NCBI RefSeq assembly: GCF_023898315.1
Contig: NC_064619.1
Location: forward strand, 299,560,150-299,624,149
Direction: 5' to 3'
DNA length: 64,000 nucleotides
Origin: Schistocerca nitens
Lineage: Eukaryota > Arthropoda > Insecta > Orthoptera > Acrididae
Under the pieces are notes generated by a model, which was not told the origin of the DNA, did not search any database, and saw only the letters and a list, made by a program, of their open reading frames with translations. The translations under genes and the position numbers were made by a program. This document shows, piece after piece, positions 11,301-22,089 of the stretch (position 1 is the first letter of the stretch; each line of letters opens with the position of its first letter).

Positions 11301-11745
11301 AGCAGAGCGGTCTAGGCGCTGCAGTCATGGACTGAGCGGCTGGTCCCGGCGGAGGTTCGAGTCGTCCTTCGGGCATGGTGGTGGTGGTGGTTAGTGTTTA
11401 ACGTCCCGTCGACAACGAGGTCATTAGAGACGGAGCGCAAGCTCGGGTGAGGGAAGGATGGGGAAGGAAATCGGCCGTGCCCTTTCAATGGAACCATCCC
11501 GGCATTTGCCTGAAGCGATTTAGGGAAATCACGGAAAACCTAAATCAGGATGGCCGGAGACGGGATTGAACCGTCGTCCTCCCGAATGCGAGTCCAGTGT
11601 GCTAACCACTGCGCCACCTCGCTCTTCGGGCATGGGTGTGTGTGCTTGTCCTTAGTATAATTTAGGTTACGTACTGTGTAAGCTTAGGGATTGATGACCT
11701 TAGCAGTTATGTCCCATAAGATTTCACACACATTTCGACATTTTT
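11301..11745 (+). mobile_element. SINE-A variant, split by SINE-B
   Basis: The head runs from AGAGCGGTCTAGGCGC to GGTTCGAGTCGTCCTTCGGG (A and B boxes). The tail, GTCCTTAGTATAATTTAGG...GATGACCTTAGCAGTTATGTCCCATAAG, resumes at 11,636. A SINE-B sits between. It is a divergent member, with a tail closer to the 23.1 kb copy than to the common SINE-A form. Confidence 0.8.
11379..11623 (-). mobile_element. SINE-B nested in SINE-A
   Basis: The minus-strand head GAGCGAGGTGGCGCAGTGGT carries A-box-like TGGCGCAGTGG and B-box-like GGTTCAATCCC. The body contains CCTGATTTAGG and GATTTCCCTAAATCGC, and the tail is a CCA run at 11,379-11,391. A 12-bp TSD, CTTCGGGCATGG, flanks it (11,367-11,378 and 11,624-11,635). 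It inserted after the surrounding SINE-A. Confidence 0.93.
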
Positions 11746-12434
11746 GTAAATTTCCAAGAAGGAACATTACAACGAACACGAAGTAGACAGAAGCTAAAAA
11801 ATTTAAACAAACTGTACATAATCCAAAAGTCTGTAACTATTCAGAAATGAAAAATTAGCTTCCAAAAGATGCAGGTGAAGAGCTGCCAACAATCTGAAGC
11901 TCGATGGAGAAGAAGACACGTTGTGTACACAAAAATCTACGACACAATGTGCATAATCAGACGTCTAAATAATGTGTACTTCGTGTTTAATAGTCCACTG
12001 GTCGGAGTTTCCGGCCAAGACGAGTCGCCACAGACGTATCCGGGAAGAGTAAATACAGGACTACGGAATCATTTTTAACGTTTATAGCTACCGAGTTATG
12101 ACACCGACTTTGTTTTGTGTTTTAAAGGGGACTACGTACCTTTTCCTGTGGCGTTGGATACTGTCTACAACGATGTAATATGTTACAACTGGTACAACAG
12201 GGCAGGCGTTTGACGTGGGACGGGGAGACTGTGGTTCCACTTGTTACGTCGGCGAATCCTTCTTAGAAGGCTCTTTTCAATGGCACAGAAAAAATACATT
12301 AAAGAACAAGTCTGTATCATAATTTGCTAGCTATAAACATTAACAATTACTTGTGTATGTCAGAAAATTCGCTACGTTGTTCAATGTATTTTAGCAAAAA
12401 TTCGAGGTAAATGTATTTACCTGTTATTGATATA
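11746..12434. other. No gene seen
   Basis: AT-rich sequence with one 69-codon frame (11,869-12,078) that has no recognisable content. It is the left flank of the intact mariner. Confidence 0.5.
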
Positions 12435-13772
12435 CGAGGGTCGGTCAAAAAGTAATGCCTCCCATTTTTTTTCTACTTAAAGAAATTAAGTTAAGTGAAA
12501 AATTTGAATTTGGCGCCATTCCTCAAACCTTCTTCTGCAATCCACTGCAGTAGTAACTTTCTGTGTCAACAGGTGGCAGCACAGCAGAAGTTTGTAAGAT
12601 GGCCGACATCGATGTTCGTTTGAGACAGCGTTGTGTGATTGAATTCTTGAATGCAGAAGGTGAAACGCCCATACGCATTCATGAAAGACTGAAGAAGGTG
12701 TATGGTGTTGTGACAGTGGATGTCAGCACTGTTAGACGATGGGTTCGTCGTTGTAAGGAAGCTGAAGGGCAAACACCGTTGACTGACGAAAAGCGGAGCG
12801 GCAGGCCGGTGAGTGCAGTGACTCCACACAACATTCAGCAAGTTGATGACATCATTCGTGGTGACCGTCGGGTGACTGCAGATGAAGTGTGTCGCATTAT
12901 TTCTCTTAGTAAAGGCAGTGTGATCACGATTATTAAACAATTGGGGTACTCAAAAGTTTGTGCACGGTGGGTTCCAAGAATGTTAACCGATCAGAATAAA
13001 GAGGCAAGGAAAACAATAGCCTCCCAACACTTGCAGCGCTTCCGTTTGGAGGGAGATGAGTTTCTGAAAAAAATTGTGACCGGGGACGAAACATGGGTGC
13101 ATTTTTTTGAACCCGAATCAAAGAGGCAGTCAATGGAGTGGCGTCACACAGGCTCGCCGAGGAAGAAAAAATTCAAAACTGTGCGATCGGCAGGGAAAGT
13201 TATGGCAACAGTTTTCTGGGATACAGAGGGTGTGATTCTGGTTGATTTTTTGGAGCAGGGATGCACAATAAATTCTGTTCAATACGTCACAACCCTCAAA
13301 AAACTTAAAGCACGTCTTCAGCGAGTTCGCCCAACAAAATCAATGGCAGATGTTCTTCTTTTGCATGACAATGCAAGACCACACACCAGTCGTCACACCT
13401 CTGACGAGATTGTCAAAATTGGATGGGAAGTTTTGCCTCATCCCCCATACAGCCCTGACCTGGCACCATCAGACTTCCATCTGTTCGGGCCACTAAAAGA
13501 AGCTCATCGTGGGATTCATTTTGAAGATGAGGAGGCCGTCAAAACATCCGTGCGTCAATGGCTTAGGAAGCAGAGCTGTGATTTTTACCGTGCTGGGATA
13601 CATGCCCTTGTTCAAAGATGGACCAAAACTGTAGAGATGGGCGGAGATTACATTGAAAAATGACAAAATGATCCTCAATGTTGTGGTTTTCAACCTATGT
13701 AATTGCATTTAAATTTCCTGACAATTAAACGTAGAAAAAAAATAGGAGGCATTACTTTTTGACTGACCCTCG
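12435..13772 (+). mobile_element. Mariner transposon, apparently intact
   Basis: The left terminal repeat begins CGAGGGTCGGTCAAAAAGTA at 12,435. The right repeat, reverse complemented, begins CGAGGGTCAGTCAAAAAGTA; the arms differ at one of about 28 positions. A TA target duplication lies at 12,433-12,434 and 13,773-13,774. Length is 1,338 bp, typical of mariner. The element encloses a single uninterrupted transposase frame. Near-identical ends plus an intact frame suggest recent insertion. It is inserted in anonymous AT-rich DNA just left of a SINE-D. Confidence 0.95.
12599..13663 (+). CDS. Mariner transposase, D,D34D, full length
   Basis: It would cut the element at its terminal repeats and reinsert it at TA sites in the nucleus. 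The start chosen is ATG 12,599 (MADIDVRLRQRC, 354 aa); an upstream in-frame ATG at 12,563 gives 366 aa but adds a low-complexity leader. The N-terminal half (residues about 5-110) holds paired-type helix-turn-helix sequence, with STVRRWVRRC and GRPVSAVT. ARWVPRMLT is the mariner linker motif. Catalytic blocks: VTGDETWVHFFEPE (first Asp), LLLHDNARPHTS (second Asp) and YSPDLAPSDFHLFGPL (third Asp, with 34 residues between the last two). It ends GGDYIEK. No stop, frameshift or missing key residue is seen, and length fits the family (about 345 aa). Activity is inferred and untested. Confidence 0.95.
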   Translation: MADIDVRLRQRCVIEFLNAEGETPIRIHERLKKVYGVVTVDVSTVRRWVRRCKEAEGQTPLTDEKRSGRPVSAVTPHNIQQVDDIIRGDRRVTADEVCRIISLSKGSVITIIKQLGYSKVCARWVPRMLTDQNKEARKTIASQHLQRFRLEGDEFLKKIVTGDETWVHFFEPESKRQSMEWRHTGSPRKKKFKTVRSAGKVMATVFWDTEGVILVDFLEQGCTINSVQYVTTLKKLKARLQRVRPTKSMADVLLLHDNARPHTSRHTSDEIVKIGWEVLPHPPYSPDLAPSDFHLFGPLKEAHRGIHFEDEEAVKTSVRQWLRKQSCDFYRAGIHALVQRWTKTVEMGGDYIEK

Positions 13773-13797
13773 TATTTACGGTGGAAAGTCTTGTGGT

Positions 13798-14080
13798 CTA
13801 TCTCCATAGCTCAGTGACTAGAGTTTCTGGTTGCTGTATGGAAGACCCGGGTTCGATTATCGGTTCTGCCAGCGTTTTTCGTTTGTGGGAGGACTGAACC
13901 GAGGTGCACTCAACCTCGGACGTCAGTTGAGGTAATACTTGACTGAGAAGTAGTGGCTGCAAGGTCAACGAAGTCAACAACGACCGGGAGAGCGATGTGC
14001 TGATCATCTGCTGCATGCTGTTTCCAAATAACGTTTTGGCAGAGTGTGATACAGCGATCGGTCAGTTCCGATAGGCTCAT
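13798..14080 (+). mobile_element. SINE-D with tRNA-like head
   Basis: The head ATAGCTCAGTGACTAGAG (A-box-like) and GGTTCGATTATC (B-box-like) is followed by GGGAGGACTGAACCGAGGTG, CTTGACTGAGAAGTAGTGGC and GGGAGAGCGATGTGCTGA. The last blocks are shared in order with the 44,070-44,240 copy. The 3' end is not sharply defined. Confidence 0.75.
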
Positions 14081-15479
14081 CTGCGCCAGAACGCTGAGCA
14101 TCCATCCATGTCTTACCTGTCTCATCCTGTAAGTGCTTTCAATTTTCTAACGGTTTACTGAAGCCAGTTGCCGATTTAGCAATTGAAAGTATCGTCCTTA
14201 AAACTTTAGGCAATCAAGGACACAGAAGTCACCTTGAAACCAGTAAAAAGTATCCTCTGAGGAGAAATTCGATTAGCAACGCAGAAACCGAAAACGGTAT
14301 TTCTTGCGTAGGAGGAAAGCCGTGATATACTTTAACAATGCAAACGAATATCAGACACCGGAATCCTTGACGAGAACCTATTCCAATCGAAGTGATTTAA
14401 GAAGGTACGATCTCACTTACTAATCGGGCAAGCAGATTCAAGGCTGATCCTTTGACAAGAAAAACCTCTTAAGTCTTCATCAACGGATGAAGTCGCTGTG
14501 TCCTGCCTATTTCTGAATACTATTTATCAGTTTGTGAACCCTATATGAAGTCGGATTAATGGTGGAATGAAGGAAGATTCGCGGACGAGTTGAGCTATTG
14601 ATCAGATATTTGATTAGCCTTAAAATTCTGAGAACGTATGTTCAGAGACAAATAAAAATATTCTTTCTTTCTCATTAAATAATAACTTTTGGAATGGAAT
14701 AATCGGGCTTCTTCCGAGGTGTGCAAACAGTCATTCTTCCTACACGCTAACGGCGGGCTGAGGTAGGGGTCGGGCTGAGGGTAGAGAGTGCAGGGTGTTA
14801 TTCGCAAAATCATAGGTTGTGTCGCTGAGCACCTGCCGTACGATTTACTTCATTACCAAAGAATGATTGTGTGCGTGAATGGGAGAACTTTCGTAAGATT
14901 AATCTGTTAAGTCTTGTTTGTCAGCCGCTTGAGCACAGTTATGTACAGAACAGAAATAAAAAAAATGAAGAATTCTGCTCTTAGTAATGGAAGGCAGACT
15001 GAAGGAAAAATCAGGAAATTCTCTTGATATTTACGGGCCTAGAGTAAGATTTCGACAAATGCAGGGTGGAATAACGTCTTTCAAATACTTAGAGGGCTGA
15101 GACTAAAGTATAGAGATGGACGAATAATCTACAATATCTACAGATTCTAAGTGGGCAGAAAAGGAAAGGAAGGTCAACACATACAAGCTAGGAAGCGTGT
15201 AAGGTGTTCAAGTTTGCGGCGAAGAAGCAATGAAAGAAGCGAAAAAAATAGTAGGGAGAATAAGTGTGCAAGAGGAACAGATACTAAAGCTAAGGAAGAG
15301 TTAAAAGAACCGTTGAAAGATATGAACAGAATCTTAGCACAGTACGTACGTTAAATAAAAGTAAACCAAACACTATGATGATGAGTAACAGGAAAGAGAA
15401 TAGCAACTTCATTAACATCAAAATTGGAAACGACACAGTAGCGGATGAAGGGAGAGAATTCGATCTAGTAAGCAAGATT
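14081..15479. other. No gene seen; weak LINE-like hints
   Basis: Mostly anonymous. Bases 14,980-15,340 contain AATGGAAGGCAGACTGAAGG and a lysine/arginine-rich frame that loosely recall the RTE-type LINE region before the active site, but no diagnostic motif can be read. Confidence 0.4.
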
Positions 15480-15760
15480 ACACAGTTTGGCTGTATCAAG
15501 AGAGATATCACAAGTCGGTTGGCACAGGCGAATAAATAACACGCTATCCCTCTGTTGCGGCATGTCATATACCGGTCAGACCATAAGGATCGTGGAGAAC
15601 AGTAGTACACAGCATAAGAATCTCAAGCGCTTACGACAATCGGGAAAATCTTCCAATACAGAGCATTACCTTGGTACCGGTCATCCTACAAAATATAACA
15701 ATGCACAGATTCTTGCGTGTACTTCACGCTACTGAAAGCCTCCTTTCTCCTTGGTCAAAT
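15480..15760 (+). pseudogene. Penelope-like element GIY-YIG endonuclease fragment
   Basis: Plus-strand reading: CCGMSYTGQTIRIVENSSTQ, then HKNLKRLRQSGKSSNTEHYL, then GTGHPTKYNNAQILACTSRY and a stop where Trp is usual. The order Y-x-GQT...R...H-x(4)-R...K-S...E-H-x(3)-G-H...IL fits the C-terminal GIY-YIG nuclease of Penelope-like retroelements, which nicks target DNA. The reverse transcriptase is absent. It corresponds to the same domain as the 25.6-26.2 kb remnant. Confidence 0.7.
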
Positions 15761-16319
15761 AATTGAGCGACACTGTTAGCGCCACTTTCTTACCCTTTGT
15801 TAGTTAATATTTCGTTGTCGACGATGTTTGTCATTGGTCATTTTTGGTTACGTGGTGGCGCCAGTTGTTTCTGGTATATCTCGTCTTTATGTGTACGCAG
15901 TCTTTTGATTCTCGGTCAGCATGTCACCTATCATCGAGGGTTTGAGCTGCCATGCACAACGAGCTCTTGTTTAGTTTTTGTTTGAAAACGGTGGGCTGCT
16001 CATCTGTCGAAATATCGCCCTTGTCGAGATCGCATTCCCACAAGTTACAAATAGAGGTCTTGCGTGAATGCGCATATCCAAATTAATAATTACTTTGTTG
16101 TTTAAAGAATTTCAATGGCAGTGTCAATATTTCGATTTTCATCTATTTTTATTACATTCTAACGACAGTAACATTTGTTTTAAGCCACTATTATCACCAT
16201 TTTAGAACGGAGTGCCATTATATAGGGTTCAATGTGCGGTGCCCTGAAAAGTGTACCTGCGATGTTTACGTTAGCAAGACCCCTCTTCCTGGTTTTCCGT
16301 ACTGTTACACCTACATTTT
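15761..16319. other. No gene seen; probable Penelope-like 3' flank
   Basis: GTGGTGGCGCCAGTTGTTTC and a later CGAAATATCGCCC recall sequences beside Penelope-like fragments elsewhere in the window. No defined terminus. Confidence 0.35.
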
Positions 16320-17015
16320 GTCTCCGTCGTATCAGCAGCTGTCTTACAAATCACTCATCCCCGTTTTGTTGACAGTAACAGATGTCATTTGCGCAGTTAT
16401 AGATAGCTGCCATAAAGCGACATGAAAGCTCTTCTAGGATTTGTCTTTGTCCATTGGTGCCTTCGCTTCATTATATGACTGCTGTTCTTGTATCATACGC
16501 CACAAAAAAGATTCGGTAAAAAAATCAAAGAATCTGTCAACACTGCGTTAAATATATTTACAAGTAGACAACGCAATGCTTATTACATTGTTACCTGTAG
16601 AAGGTTAACATGCTTTAACGTTATGGATAATTAACGTATGAGCGAAGTGACGCAAGTCTCAGCAGATTGCGTGAAGTAACAACTTGTAACACCACTTCAT
16701 TTACCTTCATAGTGTCGTGAAAATGTGTTTCATTAACCACGACTTAATGTTGTAACTTACGGAACCTATCTAGAATATGATAAGCTATACTGTATTACAA
16801 TATGGCCATCATCGACCGCTGCATTCTTAGTAGGTGGAATGTAAGTTATGAGTTCCAACTTCAGCAGACAGATTATGTCAATGTGCAATCCTATCGACAT
16901 ACCTACGGCGTACGATACTGCTTAAAGTGGTTTACGCAATTTTAATATTCACTAATGCGGATAAAAGACCTGTGGTTGCTCATAAGGTACTAGTAGACCC
17001 ATATCTGATGCTTCT
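16320..17015 (+). repeat. R1 dispersed repeat, copy A
   Basis: It aligns by eye with three other places. AGCTGCCAT.AA..ACATGAAAGC...TTCTAGGAT...CTTCGCTTCATT is shared with 36,965-37,450. The end (16,845-17,000, CCAACTTCAGCAGAC...TTTTAATATTC..TGCGGATAA) is shared with 40,620-40,850. It has no frame, terminal repeat or TSD that identifies the class. Confidence 0.6.
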
Positions 17016-17992
17016 TCTTATACGCTTATTCTTCAGTTTATAAGAAAGGAGAGAGCAGAGAACAACGTCAAACTGGTTGAAACTCTGATGTCTTGAAAGG
17101 AAAGAAACGAACGTATATGTTTCTCTCTTATTTTTCGAGTTGTGGTCTGTCTATTTAATTAAAGAAAACCTTTTTTTGTTGTGTATCGTTCGCGTTTTGC
17201 TTCGTTTTGTTTATGAAGCGTCTTGGTTGCTTTGTGTATAACATAACTGTGTTACATATTGATTCAGGTAAGTTGCTATATTCCAGTTTTCTGTTACCTC
17301 TTGTTAAACGAGAAACAACTGTTCGGAGCGCAGATTTCGTAAGATATAATTACTATTTTCTTCTACTTATGATTTTGTGATATTATTCCGTGTATGTCGA
17401 CCCTGGAGTTGAACTTTGTTGGCTTGCGTGCACCAGAATGTCCGATTTTCGGGTTTTTATAGTGAGCACAGAGAACCAACACACAGAGAGTGAATGTGAA
17501 ATGTTAAACTGAAATGTGTGGGAAAATTCCGAAAACTGGACATGCTGCTGTATGGAGGCCAACTAAGTAGAATTCAAGGGTAACACATACAAAATAGTAA
17601 TATCACAAAAACACGGTAGAACCAATTAGTAATTTAACGTTTCGGAAGTTGGGTTCCAAAAAATTGTTTCTTACTTACGAAGAGAATAAAAAAAAATACC
17701 GCAGTATAGCAACTACCAAAACCAGTGCATCACACAATTATACGTACTCACTGCTCCTTATTACCGCTTAGAAATCCTCGAAGCAACGTACATGATACTG
17801 GCACTAGTAATTTGTTGCAAGACACATGCGGCCACAAGATCTTTTGGCGGGACATCCCAAAAGTGGATGACAAATGTTGAACACGTTATGTCACTCGATG
17901 ACGCCCGTCGTCGTATGTGCAGCGGTGCAGCCTATCGGTCTCTCGCACCCGTCCTCTCAGCACAAGTTTACGTCGGTGTGGCTCCGGGACTA
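17016..17992. other. No gene seen
   Basis: AT-rich sequence without repeats recognised here. A 73-codon frame at 17,792-18,013 runs into the Tc1-b end and is not protein-like. Confidence 0.5.
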
Positions 17993-19403
17993 CACTCCTG
18001 GAAATTGAAATAAGAACACCGTGAATTCATTGTCCCAGGAAGGGGAAACTTTATTGACACATTCCTGGGGTCAGATACATCACATGATCACACTGACAGA
18101 ACCACAGGCACATAGACACAGGCAACAGAGCATGCACAATGTCGGCACTAGTACAGTGTATATCCACCTTTCGCAGCAATGCAGGCTGCTATTCTCCCAT
18201 GGAGACGATCGTAGAGATGCTGGATGTAGTCCTGTGGAATGGCTTGCCATGCCATTTCCACCTGGCGCCTCAGTTGGACCAGCGTTCGTGCTGGACGTGC
18301 AGACCGCGTGAGACGACGCTTCATCCAGTCCCAAACATGCTAAATGGGGGACAGATCCGGAGATCTTGCTGGCCAGGGTAGTTGACTTACACCTTCTAGA
18401 GCACGTTGGGTGCCACGGGATACATGCGGACGTGCATTGTCCTGTTGGAACAGCAAGTTCCCTTGCCGGTCTAGGAATGGTAGAACGATGGGTTCGATGA
18501 CGGTTTGGATATACCGTGCACTATTCAGTGTCCCCTCGACGATCACCAGTGGTGTACGGCCAGTGTAGGAGATCGCTCCCCACACCATGATGCCGGGTGT
18601 TGGCCCTGTGTGCCTCGGTCGTATGCAGTCCTGATTGTGGCGCTCACCTGCACGGCGCCAAACACGCATACGACCATCATTGGCACCAAGGCAGAAGCGA
18701 CTCTCATCGCTGAAGATGACACGTCTCCATTCGTCCCTCCATTCACGCCTGTCGCGACACCACTGGAGGCGGGCTGCACGATGTTGGGGCGTGAGCGGAA
18801 GACGGCCTAACGGTGTGCGGGACCGTAGCCCAGCTTCATGGAGACGGTTGCGAATGGTCCTCGCCGATACTCCAGGAGCAACAGTGTCCATAATTTGCTG
18901 GGAAGTGGCGGTGCGGTCCCCTACGGCACTGCGTAGGATCCTACGGTCTTGGCGTGCATCCGTGCGTCGCTGCGGTCCGGTCCCAGGTCGACGGGCACGT
19001 GCACCACTGGCGACAACATTGATGTACTGTGGAGACCTCACGCCCCACGTGTTGAGCAATTCGGCGGTACGTCCACCCGGTCTCCCGCATGCCCACTATA
19101 CGCCCTCGCTCAAAGTCCGTCAACTGCACATACGGTTCACGTCCACGCTGTCACGGCACGCTACCAGTGTTAAAGACTGCGATGGAGCTCCGTATGCCAC
19201 GGCAAACTGGCTGACACTGACGGCGGCGGTGCACAAATGCTGCGCAGCTAGCGCCATTCGACGGCCAACACTGCGGTTCCTGGTGTGTCCGCTGTGCCGT
19301 GCGTGTGATCATTGCTTGTACAGCCCTCTCGCAGTGTCCGGAGCAAGTATGGTGGGTCTGACACACCGGTGTCAATGTGTTCTTTTTTCCATTTCCAGGA
19401 GTG
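17993..19403 (-). mobile_element. Tc1-b transposon, full length, dead
   Basis: The inverted ends begin CACTCCTGGAAATTGAAATA (left) and, reverse complemented, CACTCCTGGAAATGGAAAAA (right), with two differences over 27 bp. TA duplications at 17,991-17,992 and 19,404-19,405. Length 1,411 bp. The other copy in the window starts at 63,264 in the opposite orientation. Confidence 0.92.
18148..19159 (-). pseudogene. Tc1-like transposase, four lesions (Tc1-b)
   Basis: The DD34E transposase is readable almost throughout: LTDFERGRIVGMRETGWTYR (helix-turn-helix), GVSARTIRNRLHEAGLRSRT, VIFSDESRFCLGAND (first Asp), MVWGAISYTGRTPL, LLFQQDNARPHVSRGTQ (second Asp), then SPDLSPI. The codon after SPDLSPI is TAG (18,342-18,340) where the family has the catalytic Glu of PIEH; coding resumes HVWDWMKRRL. 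Other damage relative to the 63.5 kb copy: ATG is GTG at 19,159, CGA is TGA at 19,153, and an 11-nt deletion near 19,003 shifts the frame. About 335 codons originally. Not functional. Confidence 0.93.
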
Positions 19404-19405
19404 TA

Positions 19406-20028
19406 CATGCGCAACTGCAGCACATGGGACCCAGCGTCCAGGTCTGGTGTCTGGCAGGGAGTTTGCATTGCGTTAGACAAATATGTTTTTGCACTGAGGT
19501 AGGTTTTATTATTTTATTTACATATCACGCTGGTTAATTGCGGAGTACAGTACAACAGAAACGAACTGCACTGCGTCACAAGTAAGTAAGTATAACCTTC
19601 CGAATTGCATAGCTAGCAGTAAATGATACACATGTTCTTTACTAAATAAGATCTGTAAATGCAGTGAGGAAGGGACAAATGCCAAGAAACACAAAATCAG
19701 AACAGCTTTTGTTCTGTGACAGAGAGGAAAATAATTTTGGAAATTCTATATTCACAACAGATTACATTCGCCAAACGATGTTCGGATACAGAATAGCCTA
19801 GCGGAGCGATATGCAGCACTGGCATCTACCAGCGAGGGTAGACCGACAAGCTCAGCCTCTGCACGTGCAGTGAGGTACGTCATCTGGTGACGTCACATTT
19901 TCAGAATTCTCATCCACGTTTGAGTTATTTCCCGACATTTGCGGTCCCGTGTGTCTCAAATTACTTGTCTCGGCGTCATTTTCGTCGCTGTGGTGGTTTC
20001 TTAACGTTAATATGAATTACCCGGTATA
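19406..20028. other. No gene seen
   Basis: Anonymous sequence. GGTACGTCATCTGGTGACGT (19,873-19,892) contains a short palindrome of unknown meaning. Confidence 0.5.
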
Positions 20029-20203
20029 TATGTGACTGTAGGCTTTCCCGGCGTAAACTATTGATGAAGGTTTCTCGGGTCTCCAGCCGGGTGGTAGCGT
20101 TGATATCTCGCGACGTTTCGGGAAGTGTCATACTACCCATCTTCTGGCGTCGCGAGATGTCAATGCTACCACCCGGCTGGAGACCCGAGAAACCTTCATC
20201 AAT
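20029..20203. repeat. Hairpin element with 56-bp arms
   Basis: Left arm 20,060-20,115 and right arm 20,148-20,203 are reverse complements at about 54 of 56 positions, with a 32-base loop (TTTCGGGAAGTGTCATACTA...). Arms start TTGATGAAGGTTTCTCGGG. To the left lies TGACTGTAGGCTTTCCCGGC, whose reverse complement (less an internal variation) is also beside the hairpin at 60,368-60,467. Confidence 0.9.
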
Positions 20204-20412
20204 ACCCTGTATATCTTAGAGGCCACTAAGAAGCTTCCTCAATAAAAAGAGGCTGGAGGCGTGTGGCAAGAACAAAAAGTCTTTCATTTAGATGAATAGA
20301 TAGCACACATCTCCAAAAAGAAAGAAAAAAATAGAAACCATTAAGGAACGGTGGAAAAACATAGGTCACGACGGTATCTCCATTGATTGAAAGACCTGTT
20401 CCAGCGTTCAGA

Positions 20413-21518
20413 CTGTTGTTGTTGTGGTCTTCAGTCCTGAGACTGGTTTGATGCAGCTCTCCATGCTACTCTATCCTGTGCAAGCTTCTTCATCTTCCAG
20501 TACCTACTGCAGCCTACATCCCTCTGAATCTGCTCATTGTATTCATCTCTTGGTCTCCCTCTACGATTTTTACCCTCCACACTGCCCTCCAATGCTAAAT
20601 TTGTGATTCCCTGATGCCTCAGAACATGCCCATACCAACTGGTCCCTTCTTCTTGTCAAGTTGTGCCGCAAACTCCTCTTCTCCCCAATTCTATTCAGTA
20701 CCTCCCCATTAGTTATGTGATCTACCCATCTAATCTTCAGCATTCTTCTGTAGCACCACATTTCGAAAGCTTCTATTCTCTTCTTGTCCAAACTATTTAT
20801 CGTCCATGTTTCACTTCCATACATGGGTACACTCCATACAAATACTCTCAGAAACGACTTCCTGACACTTAAACCTATACTCTTTGTTAACAAATTTCTC
20901 TTCTTCAGAAACGCTTTCCTTCCATTGCCAGTCTACATTTTATATCCTCTCTACTTCGACCATCATCAGTTATTTTACTCCCTAAATAGCAAAACTCCTT
21001 TACTACTTTAAGTGTCTCATTTCCTAATCTAATTCCCTCAGCATCACCCGACTTAATTCGACTACATTCCATTATTCTCGTTTTGCTTTTGTTGATGTTC
21101 ATGTTATATCCTCCTTTCAAGACACTGTCCATTCCATTCAACTGCTCTTCCAAGTCCTTTGCTGTCTCCGACAGAATTACAATGTCATCAGCAAACCTCA
21201 AAGTTTTTGTTTCTTCTCCATGGGTTTTAATACCTACACCAAATTTTTCTTTTGTTTCCTTTACTGCTTGCTCAATATACAGATTGAATAACATCGGGGA
21301 GAGGCTACAACCCTGTCTCACTCCTTTCCCAACCAATGCTTCCCTTTCATGCCCCTCGACTCTTATAACTGCCATCTGGTTTCTGTACAAATTGTAAATA
21401 GCCTTTTGCTGCCTGTATTTTACCCCTGCCACCTTTAGAATTTGAAAGAGAGTATTCCAGTCAACATTGTCAAAAGCTTTCTCTAAGTCTACAAATGCTA
21501 GAAACGTAGGTAATCTAA
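20413..21518 (-). mobile_element. LINE1 (RTE-like) non-LTR retrotransposon, 5'-truncated
   Basis: On the minus strand the reverse transcriptase shows RQGCSLSPMLFNLYIEQAV, then LRFADDIVILSETAKDLEEQ (the F-A-D-D active site), FCYLGSKITDDG, then after a frame change near 20,900 YGSETWTINSLDKKRIEAFE and MWCYRRMLKIRWVDHITNGE. The N-terminal half and endonuclease are missing. The 3' end carries a short ACAACAAC-type tail (20,413-20,423). At least one frameshift makes it inactive. It is the longest uninterrupted LINE1 copy here and the reference for recognising the fragments at 4.3, 4.9, 51.5 and 53.7 kb. Confidence 0.9.
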
Positions 21519-22089
21519 TAGAATGTTGGAAACCTTAAACCAGATACTTGGATCAGGATTTGAGAGCGCTAAAATTGTAGATATAAAAATAAGTTTTAAT
21601 AGTTACGCCCACGGTGTCGACGTGTCCGGTTGGAGTAAAGGTAGGGCAATGCTCATAGGCGCTGCCTTTGTGCGCATCCCGCGGCTCACAAAGAAACGCC
21701 GGCCGGCCGGCGGCGCGGCCCGGACCGCGTGCTGTGCCGTGCTCGTGTACGTGGAGCGTGTGGCGTGTGGCGGGCCTTGTCGCGCCGTGTCGCCCCTTTC
21801 GGCTGGCGGAATGCGAGGGACCTGCTGGCGGCCATTAGCATGCGAGGTCGCCCATCATGCACTGCGCGCTGCCTCTTGCATACAGAGCCCACTGCCCACT
21901 GCCCGACGTCCAGTGGTCTTCTCGACGCAGAGGATGGCGGCACCTGCAGGGCAGCTGTGTCACCGCGAAGCGACCGACCTGGTCCGAACACGCGAGGTAG
22001 CGTTTTGACTACTAGGTGCTCCTGGCGATGCCAGATGGCGTTGGCGACTAAGAACGACGGCAGATATCCACTGACAAAATATCTCCGTC
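21519..22089. other. Non-coding stretch with a GC/CpG-rich island
   Basis: Bases about 21,655-22,000 are GC/CpG-rich (GCCGGCCGGCCGGCGGCGCG). Overlapping frames on both strands (up to 161 codons) are rich in Arg, Ala and Pro and look compositional. A promoter-type island is possible; no TATA, initiator or coding exon supports it. Confidence 0.4.

Noticed and set aside
14980..15350. LINE-like or gag-like basic frame
   Set aside because: No diagnostic motif could be read in any frame.
18635..19537. 300-codon plus-strand frame
   Set aside because: It is the antisense shadow of the Tc1-b transposase; the minus strand shows the DDE motifs.
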